This document shows, piece by piece, positions 42,165-49,854 of a stretch of 64,000 bases of DNA. The position numbers and the translations under genes are program-made. Each line of letters starts with the position of its first letter. Position 1 is the stretch's first letter. A model generated the notes under the pieces. That model had not been told where the DNA came from and ran no database searches. It saw only the letters and a program-made list of their open reading frames with translations. The stretch lies in assembly GCF_035953295.1 (NCBI RefSeq), contig NZ_CP108370.1:2356001-2420000 (forward strand), in the 5' to 3' direction. The DNA comes from Streptomyces sp. NBC_01335 (GTDB lineage Bacteria; Actinomycetota; Actinomycetes; Streptomycetales; Streptomycetaceae).

Positions 42165-44527
42165 CAGGAGCAGTACTGGACGATGGCGTCCCTGAAGGCG
42201 GTCGCCACACCGTTCAGCGCCGTGTCGGACATGAACCCCGGCGTCGGGGTGGTCAGCGAGCTGGTCGTCTTGTACCAGAAGGCATCCCGGATGGCGGCCA
42301 TCTCAAGGTCCGCGGTGTTGCTGGTCATGGCGCTGAGAGCGGCGGCCACCACCGTCGAGGGGGAACTGCCGAAGCGGATCGAGTAGAACGAGGCCCGCCG
42401 TGCCGCGGCCGCGGCGGACGACGCGTAGCCCGCCTTGAATTCCGTCGACAGCGGTTGGCCGGATCCCTGCCTGGCGGCCATGCCCAGGACGTAGGAGTCC
42501 ATGTCGGCGAGGAGGTCGTCGAGCGAGAAGTACGTGCTGTCGCCCTTTCCGGCGATCTGGTCGGCGGCGTAGAAGTACGCCTGGTCGTCGGAGAGCCCGC
42601 TCAGGTAGAACTGCGCCAGCACGCTGACGAGGTCGCCGCCCCAGCTCCCGAAGTCCGTCATGTTGGCCGAGGAGAGGTCCCCGGGAACTCCGTTGGTGAT
42701 GACCGCGCCGCAGGACGCGCCGAAGTGGTCGGTGTCGATGTCCCACAGCAGGTCGGGGTCGCGGAGCGGGCCCGCGTACGGTTGGTCGGGATAGGTGTTC
42801 GTGAAGTCGACGAAGCCCTGGTCGAGTTCGCCGAAGACCGTGTCGGAACCGGTGAACACGTATTTCGACGTGCGGGCCCGAAGGTACTGCGCGACCAGTT
42901 CCTGCGCGGAGCGCGAGGTGTTCCCCTGGTCGATCCACTGGCCTGCCCTGGCCTCCACCCAGATCATGTACGTGTAGAAGGCGTCGTTCGGGTCGCGCGG
43001 CCGGGTGACGCTGTTGACGCCCGGGTCCATGCCGGAGGCGATGTCGTTGTCGATCTCGACGGACCCGCTGGTACCGGGAGCCAGGGTGAAGTCCTTGATC
43101 TGGTCGAAGGCCCAGTTGTCCGGGAGCGGGTAGCCGAGATTCCCGCTGTAACCGGTGGACATGCCGCTGACGAAACTGCGCGTGGTGAGCCCCTCGGCCT
43201 CAAGGCGCAGGCAAGTGTTGCGGCAGCCGTACACACCGATCGCGTACTGGCTTCCCATCGCACTGATGCCGTTGTTGATTCCCTGGAAGTGCGGAATGAT
43301 CGCACTGGTGATGTCGTCGTCGGTCGCGTCGAAGTCGACCGAGAAGTAGATCACCGTTCCGTACGGGATACCGAATGCGGTCGCCGCCATGGCCGCGTCG
43401 TTTCCGGCCGCAGTTCCCTGAGGTCCGCTGAAGTCACCGATCGCATTTCCCTCTTCCTGCCATATCGGAAAGAGGGAAAGACCGTTGTCGAAGATCAGCG
43501 CGATCTCCGAGTTCGTGAGGACCTTGCTCGTGCCGCCCGTGAGATAACGGCCCACTATGGAATAGCCGTGGTCCTTCACCGTCTGAATCGTGGTCGCGTT
43601 CAGCGGATACATGCAGTCGAACGCGGTGCCCGGGCGGTCCGGGTCCCCGGTCGACACCAGCAGCGACATCCATGTCGCGTAGTCGCCGGCACCGGAGGCC
43701 GGGAGCGAGCTGAACTGCTGGAACGCCTTCACCGTGGCCTCCAGCGACGAACCGTACGTCCCGCCGCCGTCGCCCCAGTGGGCGTCGTACCCGTTGAACG
43801 CCAACGCACTCTGGAACAGCCGCACCCACCCCGCCGAGCCCGAGTCCTGCGAGCCGTCGCCGACGTACGCCGTCGTCTTGAGCGCCCCCTCGGTGGTCGG
43901 GCCGATCGACCCCGTCACCTGGGTGTCCGTCAGCCCCATCTGGTACTGGATGGCCAGCACGAGGGCCTGCTGGACGTTGCGGGAGAAGTGCCCGTCGCAC
44001 GGCCCGATGAAGAACTGACCACGCCCGTAGTACGCGTCGTTCAGCCACCGCTGACAGGTCTGGATCATGGAGGAGCCGCCGGACGTGAGCACGTAGGCGT
44101 CCATGGTCAGCAGCGCCTTGAAGACCTTCGGCTCCACGTTGTAGATCTTGAGGTCCGGCTGCTCCGGCCCCGGCAGGCCCATGTCGGCCACCAGCGCGGT
44201 CAACCCTGCCCCGGTGGGCACGTTGAAGCCGCCGTCGATGTCACCGCCGCTGTAGCCCTTGCAGTAGAGGGCCGCCTCGGCGATGGTCCGCATGTTCACG
44301 TTGCCGGAATCCCGGCCGACCGGACCGTACGCCTTCAGGTCCGCCCATGTCGTGGGCCCGAAGTTGTCGGACAGTGAGGCGATACCGAGTTCATGCTGGA
44401 GCGCCCGGGTGAGGCAGTAGATCGTCTCCCAGCCGGTCATTCCGTTCTCGGTGCACGGGTTGTACCCGGAAACACCTGAATACGTCGCATTGACCCATTG
44501 CTGAGCCTTGAGAACCATTTGATCCAC
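42164..44527 (-). CDS. Large DUF1906 (glycoside-hydrolase-like) protein with PG-binding-like repeats
   Basis: The 787-residue protein starts at GTG 44527 behind AAGGAC. The first ~290 residues contain two or three peptidoglycan-binding-like repeats (CLTRALQHELG...FGPTTWADL; ALVLAIQYQMG...IGPTTEGAL; KAFQQFSSLPASG). A DUF1906/Rv2525c-like TIM-barrel follows (about 300-520: AFDCMYPLN, HGYSIVGRYLTGG, VIYFSVDFDATDDD, AIGVYGCRNTC, VEIDNDIA). The last ~260 residues are helical and unassigned. Proteins of this type act on or bind the cell wall, yet no signal peptide is seen, so either export is unconventional or the target is intracellular. It is coupled to the Tat-exported protein. Confidence 0.82.
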   Translation of the reverse strand: MDQMVLKAQQWVNATYSGVSGYNPCTENGMTGWETIYCLTRALQHELGIASLSDNFGPTTWADLKAYGPVGRDSGNVNMRTIAEAALYCKGYSGGDIDGGFNVPTGAGLTALVADMGLPGPEQPDLKIYNVEPKVFKALLTMDAYVLTSGGSSMIQTCQRWLNDAYYGRGQFFIGPCDGHFSRNVQQALVLAIQYQMGLTDTQVTGSIGPTTEGALKTTAYVGDGSQDSGSAGWVRLFQSALAFNGYDAHWGDGGGTYGSSLEATVKAFQQFSSLPASGAGDYATWMSLLVSTGDPDRPGTAFDCMYPLNATTIQTVKDHGYSIVGRYLTGGTSKVLTNSEIALIFDNGLSLFPIWQEEGNAIGDFSGPQGTAAGNDAAMAATAFGIPYGTVIYFSVDFDATDDDITSAIIPHFQGINNGISAMGSQYAIGVYGCRNTCLRLEAEGLTTRSFVSGMSTGYSGNLGYPLPDNWAFDQIKDFTLAPGTSGSVEIDNDIASGMDPGVNSVTRPRDPNDAFYTYMIWVEARAGQWIDQGNTSRSAQELVAQYLRARTSKYVFTGSDTVFGELDQGFVDFTNTYPDQPYAGPLRDPDLLWDIDTDHFGASCGAVITNGVPGDLSSANMTDFGSWGGDLVSVLAQFYLSGLSDDQAYFYAADQIAGKGDSTYFSLDDLLADMDSYVLGMAARQGSGQPLSTEFKAGYASSAAAAARRASFYSIRFGSSPSTVVAAALSAMTSNTADLEMAAIRDAFWYKTTSSLTTPTPGFMSDTALNGVATAFRDAIVQYCS

Positions 44528-45205
44528 AGAGCGGTCCTTCTGATTGTCGACAACCTGGCACTCGCGAACAATTCGGGCGAACGGACACGTACCGGACGCC
44601 CCAGCAGTCCGCCCGCACCCGGAGAAGGCCCCCTCACAGTCGGGGAAGGCGCCCTCGCGGTCGAAGGAGGCCCCCTCGCGACGCTTTCCGGATCGCCCGG
44701 CCAGGGGAAACGCATGGTCAATCTTTAATCATTCTTTGTTGAGCCATGAGGAATTCCTGAAGCTTTTCGCCTTCATCGTCATGCCCATTGAATCCACCTG
44801 TGAAAGGGCTGTGACCGGAGAAGTCGCCGATTTGCATCCCGAATGCCTCGAACGAAGATCACCCTACGACATCGCGGATCCTATTTGTAGCGACCAGGGG
44901 CAGCAATATTCGATCGGCCGCCTCCGATATGCTGAATTCCGGACGGCTTCGTCCCTGTTGCGATATCGGTGCGCCGTACGTCTGCGACGTGGTCCTCACG
45001 AGGGACGGTGGCGACGGCCGGTCGGCCCCTCTCGCGCGCGTCCAGCCTCGTGCCTCTCACCTGAGGGTGGGGCACCGGGCCGACGGGTCGGGCCGCTCGG
45101 CATGAAGAGAAGCAGGGGCCGGCGGCCGGGCGGGGCCTCCCGCCGAGGACCCCGGCAAGACCCAGGAGGCCAGGGTCTCAGCGAGGTGCCTGCCGGCGAA
45201 GACCT
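44528..45205. other. AT-richer intergenic region, no gene identified
   Basis: About 680 bases separate the divergent DUF1906 gene and the end of a tetR gene. The segment 44720-44960 is distinctly richer in A and T than its surroundings. Open frames exist on both strands but none has a ribosome site and a recognisable product. A 21-base-period repeat (44624-44677) is the only clear structure. It may hold the DUF1906 promoter and decayed sequence. Confidence 0.55.
44624..44677. repeat. Three 12-bp units at 21-bp period
   Basis: GAAGGCCCCCTC (44624-44635), GAAGGCGCCCTC (44645-44656) and GGAGGCCCCCTC (44666-44677) recur exactly every 21 bases, two helical turns, upstream of the DUF1906 gene. They could be protein-binding sites. 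Confidence 0.7.
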
Positions 45206-45757
45206 TCAAGAACCCTGGCCGAGCATGTCCAGCACCAGGGGGACGAGTTCGTCCGGGTCGGCCCCGGCGAGTTCTCCCAGGGTGCCGCCGTGGCGGCACA
45301 GCACGATGCCCACGAACGCCGCCACCGCCAGCTCCGCCCGCAACCGGGGCCGGTCCAGGCCCTCGCGGGTGAAGCGCTCGCACAACGGGTCCACCAGACG
45401 CCACTGAAGCTGCTCCAAGGCGGCGTCCCGGACGTTCGGCTCCTTCAACGGGTCGACCGCCGAACGGAACATCGGCCCCGGACCGCGAAGATCCACCCCG
45501 CTCACCAGCCCGCGGTTGCGCTCGGGTTCCAGCAGGTCGGCCGGCCGGACCCCCTTGCGGTCCAGGTCGAGCACCGCGAGGTAGAGCTGCGCCTTGCCCC
45601 CGAAGTAACGGGCGATCAGGGCCGGATCCACACCGGCGCGCTCACCGATCTCCCGCGTGGTACTGCGGTCGAAGCCCCGTTCGGCGAACAGGCCGGCAGC
45701 CGCCTCCAGCAGCAACTGCCGACTGCGCGCGGAGTCCCGCCGCCTGCCCTCGCTCAC
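45206..45757 (-). CDS. TetR-family regulator of the adjacent efflux gene
   Basis: GTG 45757 overlaps the MFS stop (GTGA) and gives 183 residues. The helix-turn-helix reads FDRSTTREIGERAGVDPALI followed by ARYFGGKAQLY, a standard TetR signature; the C-terminal part matches the TetR_C_17-like domain of drug-efflux repressors. Being translationally coupled behind an efflux pump, it probably represses the shared promoter, where a palindrome lies at 47286-47314. Confidence 0.9.
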   Translation of the reverse strand: MSEGRRRDSARSRQLLLEAAAGLFAERGFDRSTTREIGERAGVDPALIARYFGGKAQLYLAVLDLDRKGVRPADLLEPERNRGLVSGVDLRGPGPMFRSAVDPLKEPNVRDAALEQLQWRLVDPLCERFTREGLDRPRLRAELAVAAFVGIVLCRHGGTLGELAGADPDELVPLVLDMLGQGS

Positions 45758-47265
45758 CGGACGGGTCCGCCCGGTACCGCGGTCACACTGTCCTCGGCGC
45801 CCTCGGCGTCCGCGATGCTCTCTTCCATCAGCAGTTCCTCGTCCACGGTCCCGGCGGTCGCCCCGGACTCCCCTGCTCCCGCCCGTCCGGGCAGGACGAT
45901 CGTAACGATCCCGGCGACCACCCAGATCGCACAGCCCAGCCAGGCGGCGGCCTGGTAGCCGCTGTCCGTCGGCAGGATCCGGCCCGGGTCGGTGTGCGCC
46001 TCCAGGACGACCGCGCTGACGACGCTGCCGGTCGTGTAACCGATGGTGCGCACCACCTGGTTGAAGCTGATGGCACTGCCGGTCTCGTGCGCGGGCACGG
46101 CGTTGACGATCAGTCCGGGCATCACGGCGAAGGTGCAGCCGACGCCGAGTCCGGCGACGCCCATGACCACGAAGAGCTCCCACAGACCGCCCCGGGCGCA
46201 CAGGAACAACACCATCGACACCAGGGAGATCCCGCAGCCGATCGGCAGCACCGCCGCCGTGGACGTCCGCCGGACCAGCAGCGGCACCAGCTTGCTGGAG
46301 GCCACGCTGGCGGCTGAGAAGGGCAGCAGTACCAGCCCGGTCACCAGCACCGACGCGCCGAAGCCGTAGCCGGAGGAGGCCGGGGTCTGAGCGAAGCGGG
46401 TGATCAGCGACATCATCATGTACATCGCCACTCCCGCTATGAGGCCGGCGACGTTCGCGGTCAGCACCGACCGGTTGCGCAGCGTCCGCAGGTCCACCAG
46501 CGGGTGGGCGGTGCGCAGTTCGTGGAAACCCCAGCCGGCCAGGAGCAGCAGCGCGAAGAGCACCAGGCCCAGCACCCGGGCCGAGGTCCAGCCCCAGACC
46601 TCGCCTTCGCTCAGCGCGAGCAGCAGCGAGGCCAGTCCGACGGCGAGCAGTGCCGCGCCGGGGGCGTCCAGGGGTCGCTTTTCCCGTCCGCCCGCCTGCG
46701 GTACGACCAGGGCGGCGGCCAGCAGGGCGAGGCCGCTGATGACGGCGCCGAACCAGAAGGCGGCGTGGACGCCGATGGTCTGGGTGATCAGTCCGGTGAG
46801 CGGATAGCCGAGTCCGACGCCGGCCACGGTGGTGATGGAGAGCATCGCCACCGCGGAGCGCGACCGCCCTCCCGGCAGGGCGGCGCGCGCGGTGGCGATG
46901 GCCAACGGGACGAGACCGAGGCCCACTCCCTGCATCCCGCGCCCGGTGACCAGGAAGCCGAAGCCGAGGGGAAGCGCGGCCAGCACGCTGCCGGCCAGCA
47001 CCGTCACGAGGGCTCCCAGCACCACCCGCCGCCGGTGGGGGCCGTCGCCCATGCGCCCCATCACGGGGGTGGCTATGGAGCCGACGAGCAGGGTGACCGT
47101 GAGCGACCACTGGGCGTCGGACAGGGACACGTGGTCCACCTCGGCGATGGTCGGCACCAGCGGAGCCCCGAGGCTGCTGATCACCGCGACCACCGTGCCG
47201 ATGAACACCAGTACCGGGACCAGGGCCCGTTGCCGAAGGTCGACGGTTGTGTGAGGGGCATTCAT
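45754..47265 (-). CDS. MFS drug exporter, 14-helix DHA2 type
   Basis: The 503-residue protein has about 14 membrane helices, MGRMGDGPHRRRVVL after helix 2 (motif A) and GRGMQGVGLGLVPLAIA in helix 4, the usual DHA2 pattern. The last 45 residues are acidic and cytoplasmic (VDEELLMEESIADAEGAEDS). It forms an operon with a TetR regulator encoded immediately downstream. The exported compound is unknown; no antibiotic gene cluster is directly linked. Confidence 0.9.
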   Translation of the reverse strand: MNAPHTTVDLRQRALVPVLVFIGTVVAVISSLGAPLVPTIAEVDHVSLSDAQWSLTVTLLVGSIATPVMGRMGDGPHRRRVVLGALVTVLAGSVLAALPLGFGFLVTGRGMQGVGLGLVPLAIATARAALPGGRSRSAVAMLSITTVAGVGLGYPLTGLITQTIGVHAAFWFGAVISGLALLAAALVVPQAGGREKRPLDAPGAALLAVGLASLLLALSEGEVWGWTSARVLGLVLFALLLLAGWGFHELRTAHPLVDLRTLRNRSVLTANVAGLIAGVAMYMMMSLITRFAQTPASSGYGFGASVLVTGLVLLPFSAASVASSKLVPLLVRRTSTAAVLPIGCGISLVSMVLFLCARGGLWELFVVMGVAGLGVGCTFAVMPGLIVNAVPAHETGSAISFNQVVRTIGYTTGSVVSAVVLEAHTDPGRILPTDSGYQAAAWLGCAIWVVAGIVTIVLPGRAGAGESGATAGTVDEELLMEESIADAEGAEDSVTAVPGGPVR

Positions 47266-47285
47266 CGGCAGGCTCTCCCGAGATC

Positions 47286-47314
47286 GTCATCAAGTGATGT
47301 CTTCAGATGATGAC
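47286..47314. promoter_or_regulatory. Inverted repeat upstream of the MFS-tetR operon
   Basis: GTCATCA (47286-47292) and TGATGAC (47308-47314) are perfect 7-bp arms, with further partial symmetry inside. The site lies 21-49 bases before the MFS start and suits binding of the TetR protein encoded in the same operon. The rest of the gap to 47631 holds nothing recognisable. Confidence 0.6.
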
Positions 47315-47631
47315 ATGTGCCCTTCGGTGCCCTGCGCGGCCGACCGTGGGCGACGACCGCCACCTACGGCGGACCGCCTCCCAGTACCGCCGCCCTCTCC
47401 GGCGCGGCCACCACCGAGTACGGTCGGCCGGACAGGGCCCGGCCCTCCTTGAACCGTTCGAGATGACAGGGCCACCCATGCGGCCCTCGAAGGTCGTCGC
47501 GATCGGCCGGGGAGGCTCGGTGGCAACGTCCACGAAGGATGCGTTTCGGAGTGGAGTCAGATCAGATGATCGAAGGCGAACCGCATGGACGTCCGGAGGT
47601 GGATCGCGATCAGCCGCACAGGGATCCTCTC

Positions 47632-47650
47632 TGTACGTTATCGTGTACGT
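47632..47650 (+). promoter_or_regulatory. Candidate YefM operator
   Basis: TGTACGT occurs at 47632-47638 and again at 47644-47650, 12 bases apart, directly before the antitoxin start. Known YefM-YoeB operators contain paired TGTACA-like cores, so autorepression by the antitoxin-toxin complex is likely. Confidence 0.6.
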
Positions 47651-47651
47651 C

Positions 47652-47933
47652 ATGAAGACGATGAGTGTCACCGAGCTACGCGCGGGCATCGCCGACGCCC
47701 TCGACGCGGTGGAGAACGACGCCGAGGAGCTGGTCATCACCCGGACTGGCCATGAGCCGATGGTCGTCGTCTCGCTCGCCGAGTACGAGGCACTGAAAGA
47801 GACCGATTACCTGCTGCGGTCGCCCGCGATGGCCGAGCGCCTGCGCAGGTCCATCGAGCAGGACCGGGCCGGCCAGGGTGCACTTCGCGAGCTGGTGGAT
47901 CCCGATGACGAGGCCGGGCGGGGCTCCGCGTGA
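47652..47933 (+). CDS. yefM: YefM/Phd-family antitoxin
   Basis: ATG 47652 (ATG 47661 is also possible) gives 93 residues. The N-terminal Phd/YefM fold is clear: MSVTELRAGIADALDAVEND, then VITRTGHEPMVVVSLAEYEAL. The C-terminal part is charged and should be disordered until it wraps the toxin. It is coupled to the toxin by a GTGA overlap, and TGTACGT repeats sit in its promoter. Confidence 0.92.
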   Translation: MKTMSVTELRAGIADALDAVENDAEELVITRTGHEPMVVVSLAEYEALKETDYLLRSPAMAERLRRSIEQDRAGQGALRELVDPDDEAGRGSA

Positions 47934-48193
47934 AGGTGCTGTTCGTCGACGACGGCTGGAACGATTACCTGTGGTGGCAGGGGAGCGACCGCAAAATACT
48001 GAAGCGCATCAACCAGCTGATCGCCGACATCGACCGGGGCGGCCACGAAGGAATCGGCAAGCCCGAACCGCTGCGGAACGACCTCTCCGGCTACTGGTCG
48101 CGGCGCATCAACTCCGAACACCGACTGGTGTACCGCATCGACGAGAACGCCATCATCCACGTGGTGGCGTGCCGCTTCCACTACGAACGGTGA
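47930..48193 (+). CDS. yoeB: YoeB/Txe-family mRNA-interferase toxin
   Basis: The 87-residue protein starts at GTG 47930. Catalytic residues of E. coli YoeB are all present: Glu46 (GKPEPLRND), Arg65 (SEHRLVYR) and the C-terminal His84-Tyr85 (RFHYER). Length and order match the family. The toxin cleaves mRNA at the ribosome and is neutralised by the YefM protein encoded just upstream. It appears intact, so the pair should be functional. Confidence 0.93.
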   Translation: MKVLFVDDGWNDYLWWQGSDRKILKRINQLIADIDRGGHEGIGKPEPLRNDLSGYWSRRINSEHRLVYRIDENAIIHVVACRFHYER

Positions 48194-48688
48194 AACCAGG
48201 CGCGTACCCACCGGGCCATGCCTCGGCTCTTGACAGCGCCCGTCAGCCTTCGCGGGACGTAGGCACGGGCTCACGATCCACGTGACCAGGGCGCGACCGC
48301 TCGCTCGGGGGCGTATCGGCGATGGCGTCCCTCTGGGGCTCGGTGAGCTCAAAGTCGAGGGCGTCGATGTTCTCCGGCGCCCAACGAGACCCCCCGTCGG
48401 CAGGAGGCGTTCGACAACCTCATGCACCAAAACCCTCACCGGTCACACCGGTGAGGTGCACTCAGACACGGCCTAGCACCATGGACCGGCAGGTGCGGCC
48501 GTGGGACCGCCCTCAACGCTCCCACGAACACGAGGTCAACAAAAGACCAGGTCACAGCCGTGCGATACCTGCCTGGAAAGACCGAAGCCACACGTTCGCT
48601 GCACCGACGTGCGGCGAACGCTGCACGCGAAATGCCCCCGGAAACCACGAATCCCCAGGTCAGAACGATTCTGCCTGGGGACGCTGGG
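48194..48688. other. Intergenic region with gene relic
   Basis: Nearly 500 bases between yoeB and a tRNA gene. Only the aldo/keto reductase fragment described separately is recognised. Other frames are short or lack ribosome sites. Confidence 0.55.
48285..48385 (-). pseudogene. Aldo/keto reductase C-terminal relic
   Basis: The minus strand encodes APENIDALDFELTEPQRDAI, matching the conserved end of aldo/keto reductases (pattern EN-DVFDFELT-E-M-AI). No upstream barrel sequence remains in frame and there is no start codon. It is a decayed gene end left between the toxin-antitoxin pair and the tRNAs. Confidence 0.5.
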
Positions 48689-48762
48689 TGGGGCGGGTGG
48701 GACTCGAACCCACGGCCGACGGATTATGAGTCCGCTGCTCTAACCGGCTGAGCTACCGCCCC
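48689..48762 (-). tRNA. tRNA with CAU anticodon (Ile2 or elongator Met)
   Basis: The 74-base cloverleaf has a perfect 7-bp acceptor stem starting GGGGCGG, a standard D arm, anticodon loop CTCATAA and a T arm with GTTCGAGTC. CCA is not encoded. The CAU anticodon could be the lysidine-modified Ile tRNA or elongator Met; the loop does not decide. It is not the initiator type. Confidence 0.9.
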
Positions 48763-49008
48763 GTTTCGGCGTGGCGCGTACAAGTGTGCGCGCCGTCTGC
48801 CGCAGCATAGCCGGTCATACGATCTCTCGCTCCGGCTGGTCCACATCGCTTGATCTTGAGGACCGCGCTGTGTGCTGCCCGGTTCCGGGCGGCCGGAAAG
48901 CGACCCGAACGTGTCACGGATGAGGCGGCGGAGGGCCCGGGGCGGCCGGAGAGTGACGAGGCCCACAGGGCGGAGACCACACCCCGGAGACGGGGTGGGC
49001 CCACAACG

Positions 49009-49038
49009 CGGAAGAGGACCCCGAAGGGTCCTCTTCCG
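49009..49038 (-). terminator. Hairpin after tRNA-Asn
   Basis: A perfect 13-bp stem (49009-49021 with 49026-49038) with a CGAA tetraloop lies directly downstream of the minus-strand tRNA-Asn. Confidence 0.75.
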
Positions 49039-49042
49039 TTGG

Positions 49043-49115
49043 CTCCCCCGACTGGACTCGAACCAGTAACCCTCCGGTTAACAGCCGAATGCTCTGCCAA
49101 TTGAGCTACAGGGGA
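49043..49115 (-). tRNA. tRNA-Asn (GUU), copy 1
   Basis: A 73-base cloverleaf beginning TCCCCTGTAGCTCAATTGG with anticodon loop CTGTTAA. A CCA is encoded directly after the discriminator (49040-49042). It is nearly identical to the next copy except for the anticodon stem. Confidence 0.95.
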
Positions 49116-49120
49116 CCGCG

Positions 49121-49193
49121 CTCCCCCGACTGGACTCGAACCAGTAACCTGCCGGTTAACAGCCGGCTGCTCTGCCAATTGAGCTACAGGGGA
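49121..49193 (-). tRNA. tRNA-Asn (GUU), copy 2
   Basis: Same length and anticodon as the neighbouring copy, with compensating changes in the anticodon stem and no encoded CCA. The two genes are 5 bases apart and probably one transcript. Confidence 0.95.
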
Positions 49194-49344
49194 TTGCTGC
49201 GTTGCCTCGAAATCGTACCTGCCTGGCTACTGCCGAGCGGCGCGCGTTCGCTGCGACACATACATTAGCGCAAGCAGGGGGGTGCTTCGCCAATCGGTAC
49301 GTCCCGGGGTGATCTCGGGTGCCTCCGGGTAGGCGGGGAGCAGA

Positions 49345-49426
49345 CGTCCCACGCAGGGAACGCGTCCCGTGCAGGGAACGTCCCGGGCAGTGAACGTCCC
49401 ACGCAGAGAACGCCTCACGCAGCGAA
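49345..49426. repeat. Five ~16-bp tandem repeats before the YtxH gene
   Basis: Units of the form CGTCCCACGCAGGGAA recur at 49345, 49361 (18 bases), 49379, 49395 and 49411 with a few changes each. They end just before the ribosome site of the YtxH gene and could affect its promoter or leader. Confidence 0.8.
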
Positions 49427-49448
49427 CGCAGAACGAAGGGTGACTGCC

Positions 49449-49754
49449 ATGCGGTACCGGCTCACGTTCATCGCCGGCCTCGCTCTCGGCTACGTGCTCG
49501 GCACGCGGGCCGGCCGGGAGCGCTACGAGCAGCTGAAGAAGTCCGCCCGCCAGGTCGCCGAGAACCCCGCCGTGCGCAACACCGTGGAGTCGGCCGCGCA
49601 GAGCGGCCGGGAGTACGCCGGGAAGGCGTACCACTCGGTGAGCGAGAAGGTCGAAGGCCGGGTGCCCGCCTCGGTGGCCGACCGGGTGCGGTCGCTCCGG
49701 GAGCGCGCCGGGCACAACGGCGTCGAGGACGACTGGGGCACCACCAACACCTGA
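49449..49754 (+). CDS. YtxH-domain membrane-anchored protein
   Basis: ATG 49449 is preceded by GAAGGG; 101 residues. One N-terminal membrane helix (LTFIAGLALGYVLGTRAG) is followed by a long basic, helical region (RERYEQLKKSARQVAE, YAGKAYHSVSEKVEG) typical of YtxH-like stress or envelope proteins. Function unknown. It is followed by a very strong terminator, so it is monocistronic. Confidence 0.85.
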   Translation: MRYRLTFIAGLALGYVLGTRAGRERYEQLKKSARQVAENPAVRNTVESAAQSGREYAGKAYHSVSEKVEGRVPASVADRVRSLRERAGHNGVEDDWGTTNT

Positions 49755-49775
49755 CCCACCCCGCGTCACCCGGTC

Positions 49776-49820
49776 CAACCGCCTCAGGCCCCCGCACACC
49801 GCGGGGGCCTGAGGCGGTTG
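49776..49820 (+). terminator. Strong hairpin after the YtxH gene
   Basis: A perfect 20-bp stem (49776-49795 with 49801-49820) with a 5-base loop, 22 bases after the YtxH stop. Confidence 0.9.
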
Positions 49821-49854
49821 CGGGAAAGCCCACGCGATGCGGCAGAATCCGTAC

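Noticed and set aside
40771..42210. Long 479-codon minus-strand frame
   Set aside because: Only its last 110 codons look like a real membrane protein with its own ribosome site; the rest is an Arg-rich shadow of the Tat-exported protein gene in another frame.
44544..45407. 287-codon plus-strand frame across the AT-richer region
   Set aside because: No ribosome site, no recognisable domain, and it overlaps the end of the tetR gene in an Arg/Pro-rich antisense stretch.
48689..49193. tRNA cluster as an integrated-element attachment site
   Set aside because: No integrase gene and no duplicated tRNA 3' end were found nearby; the two tRNA-Asn genes are full copies, not att repeats.
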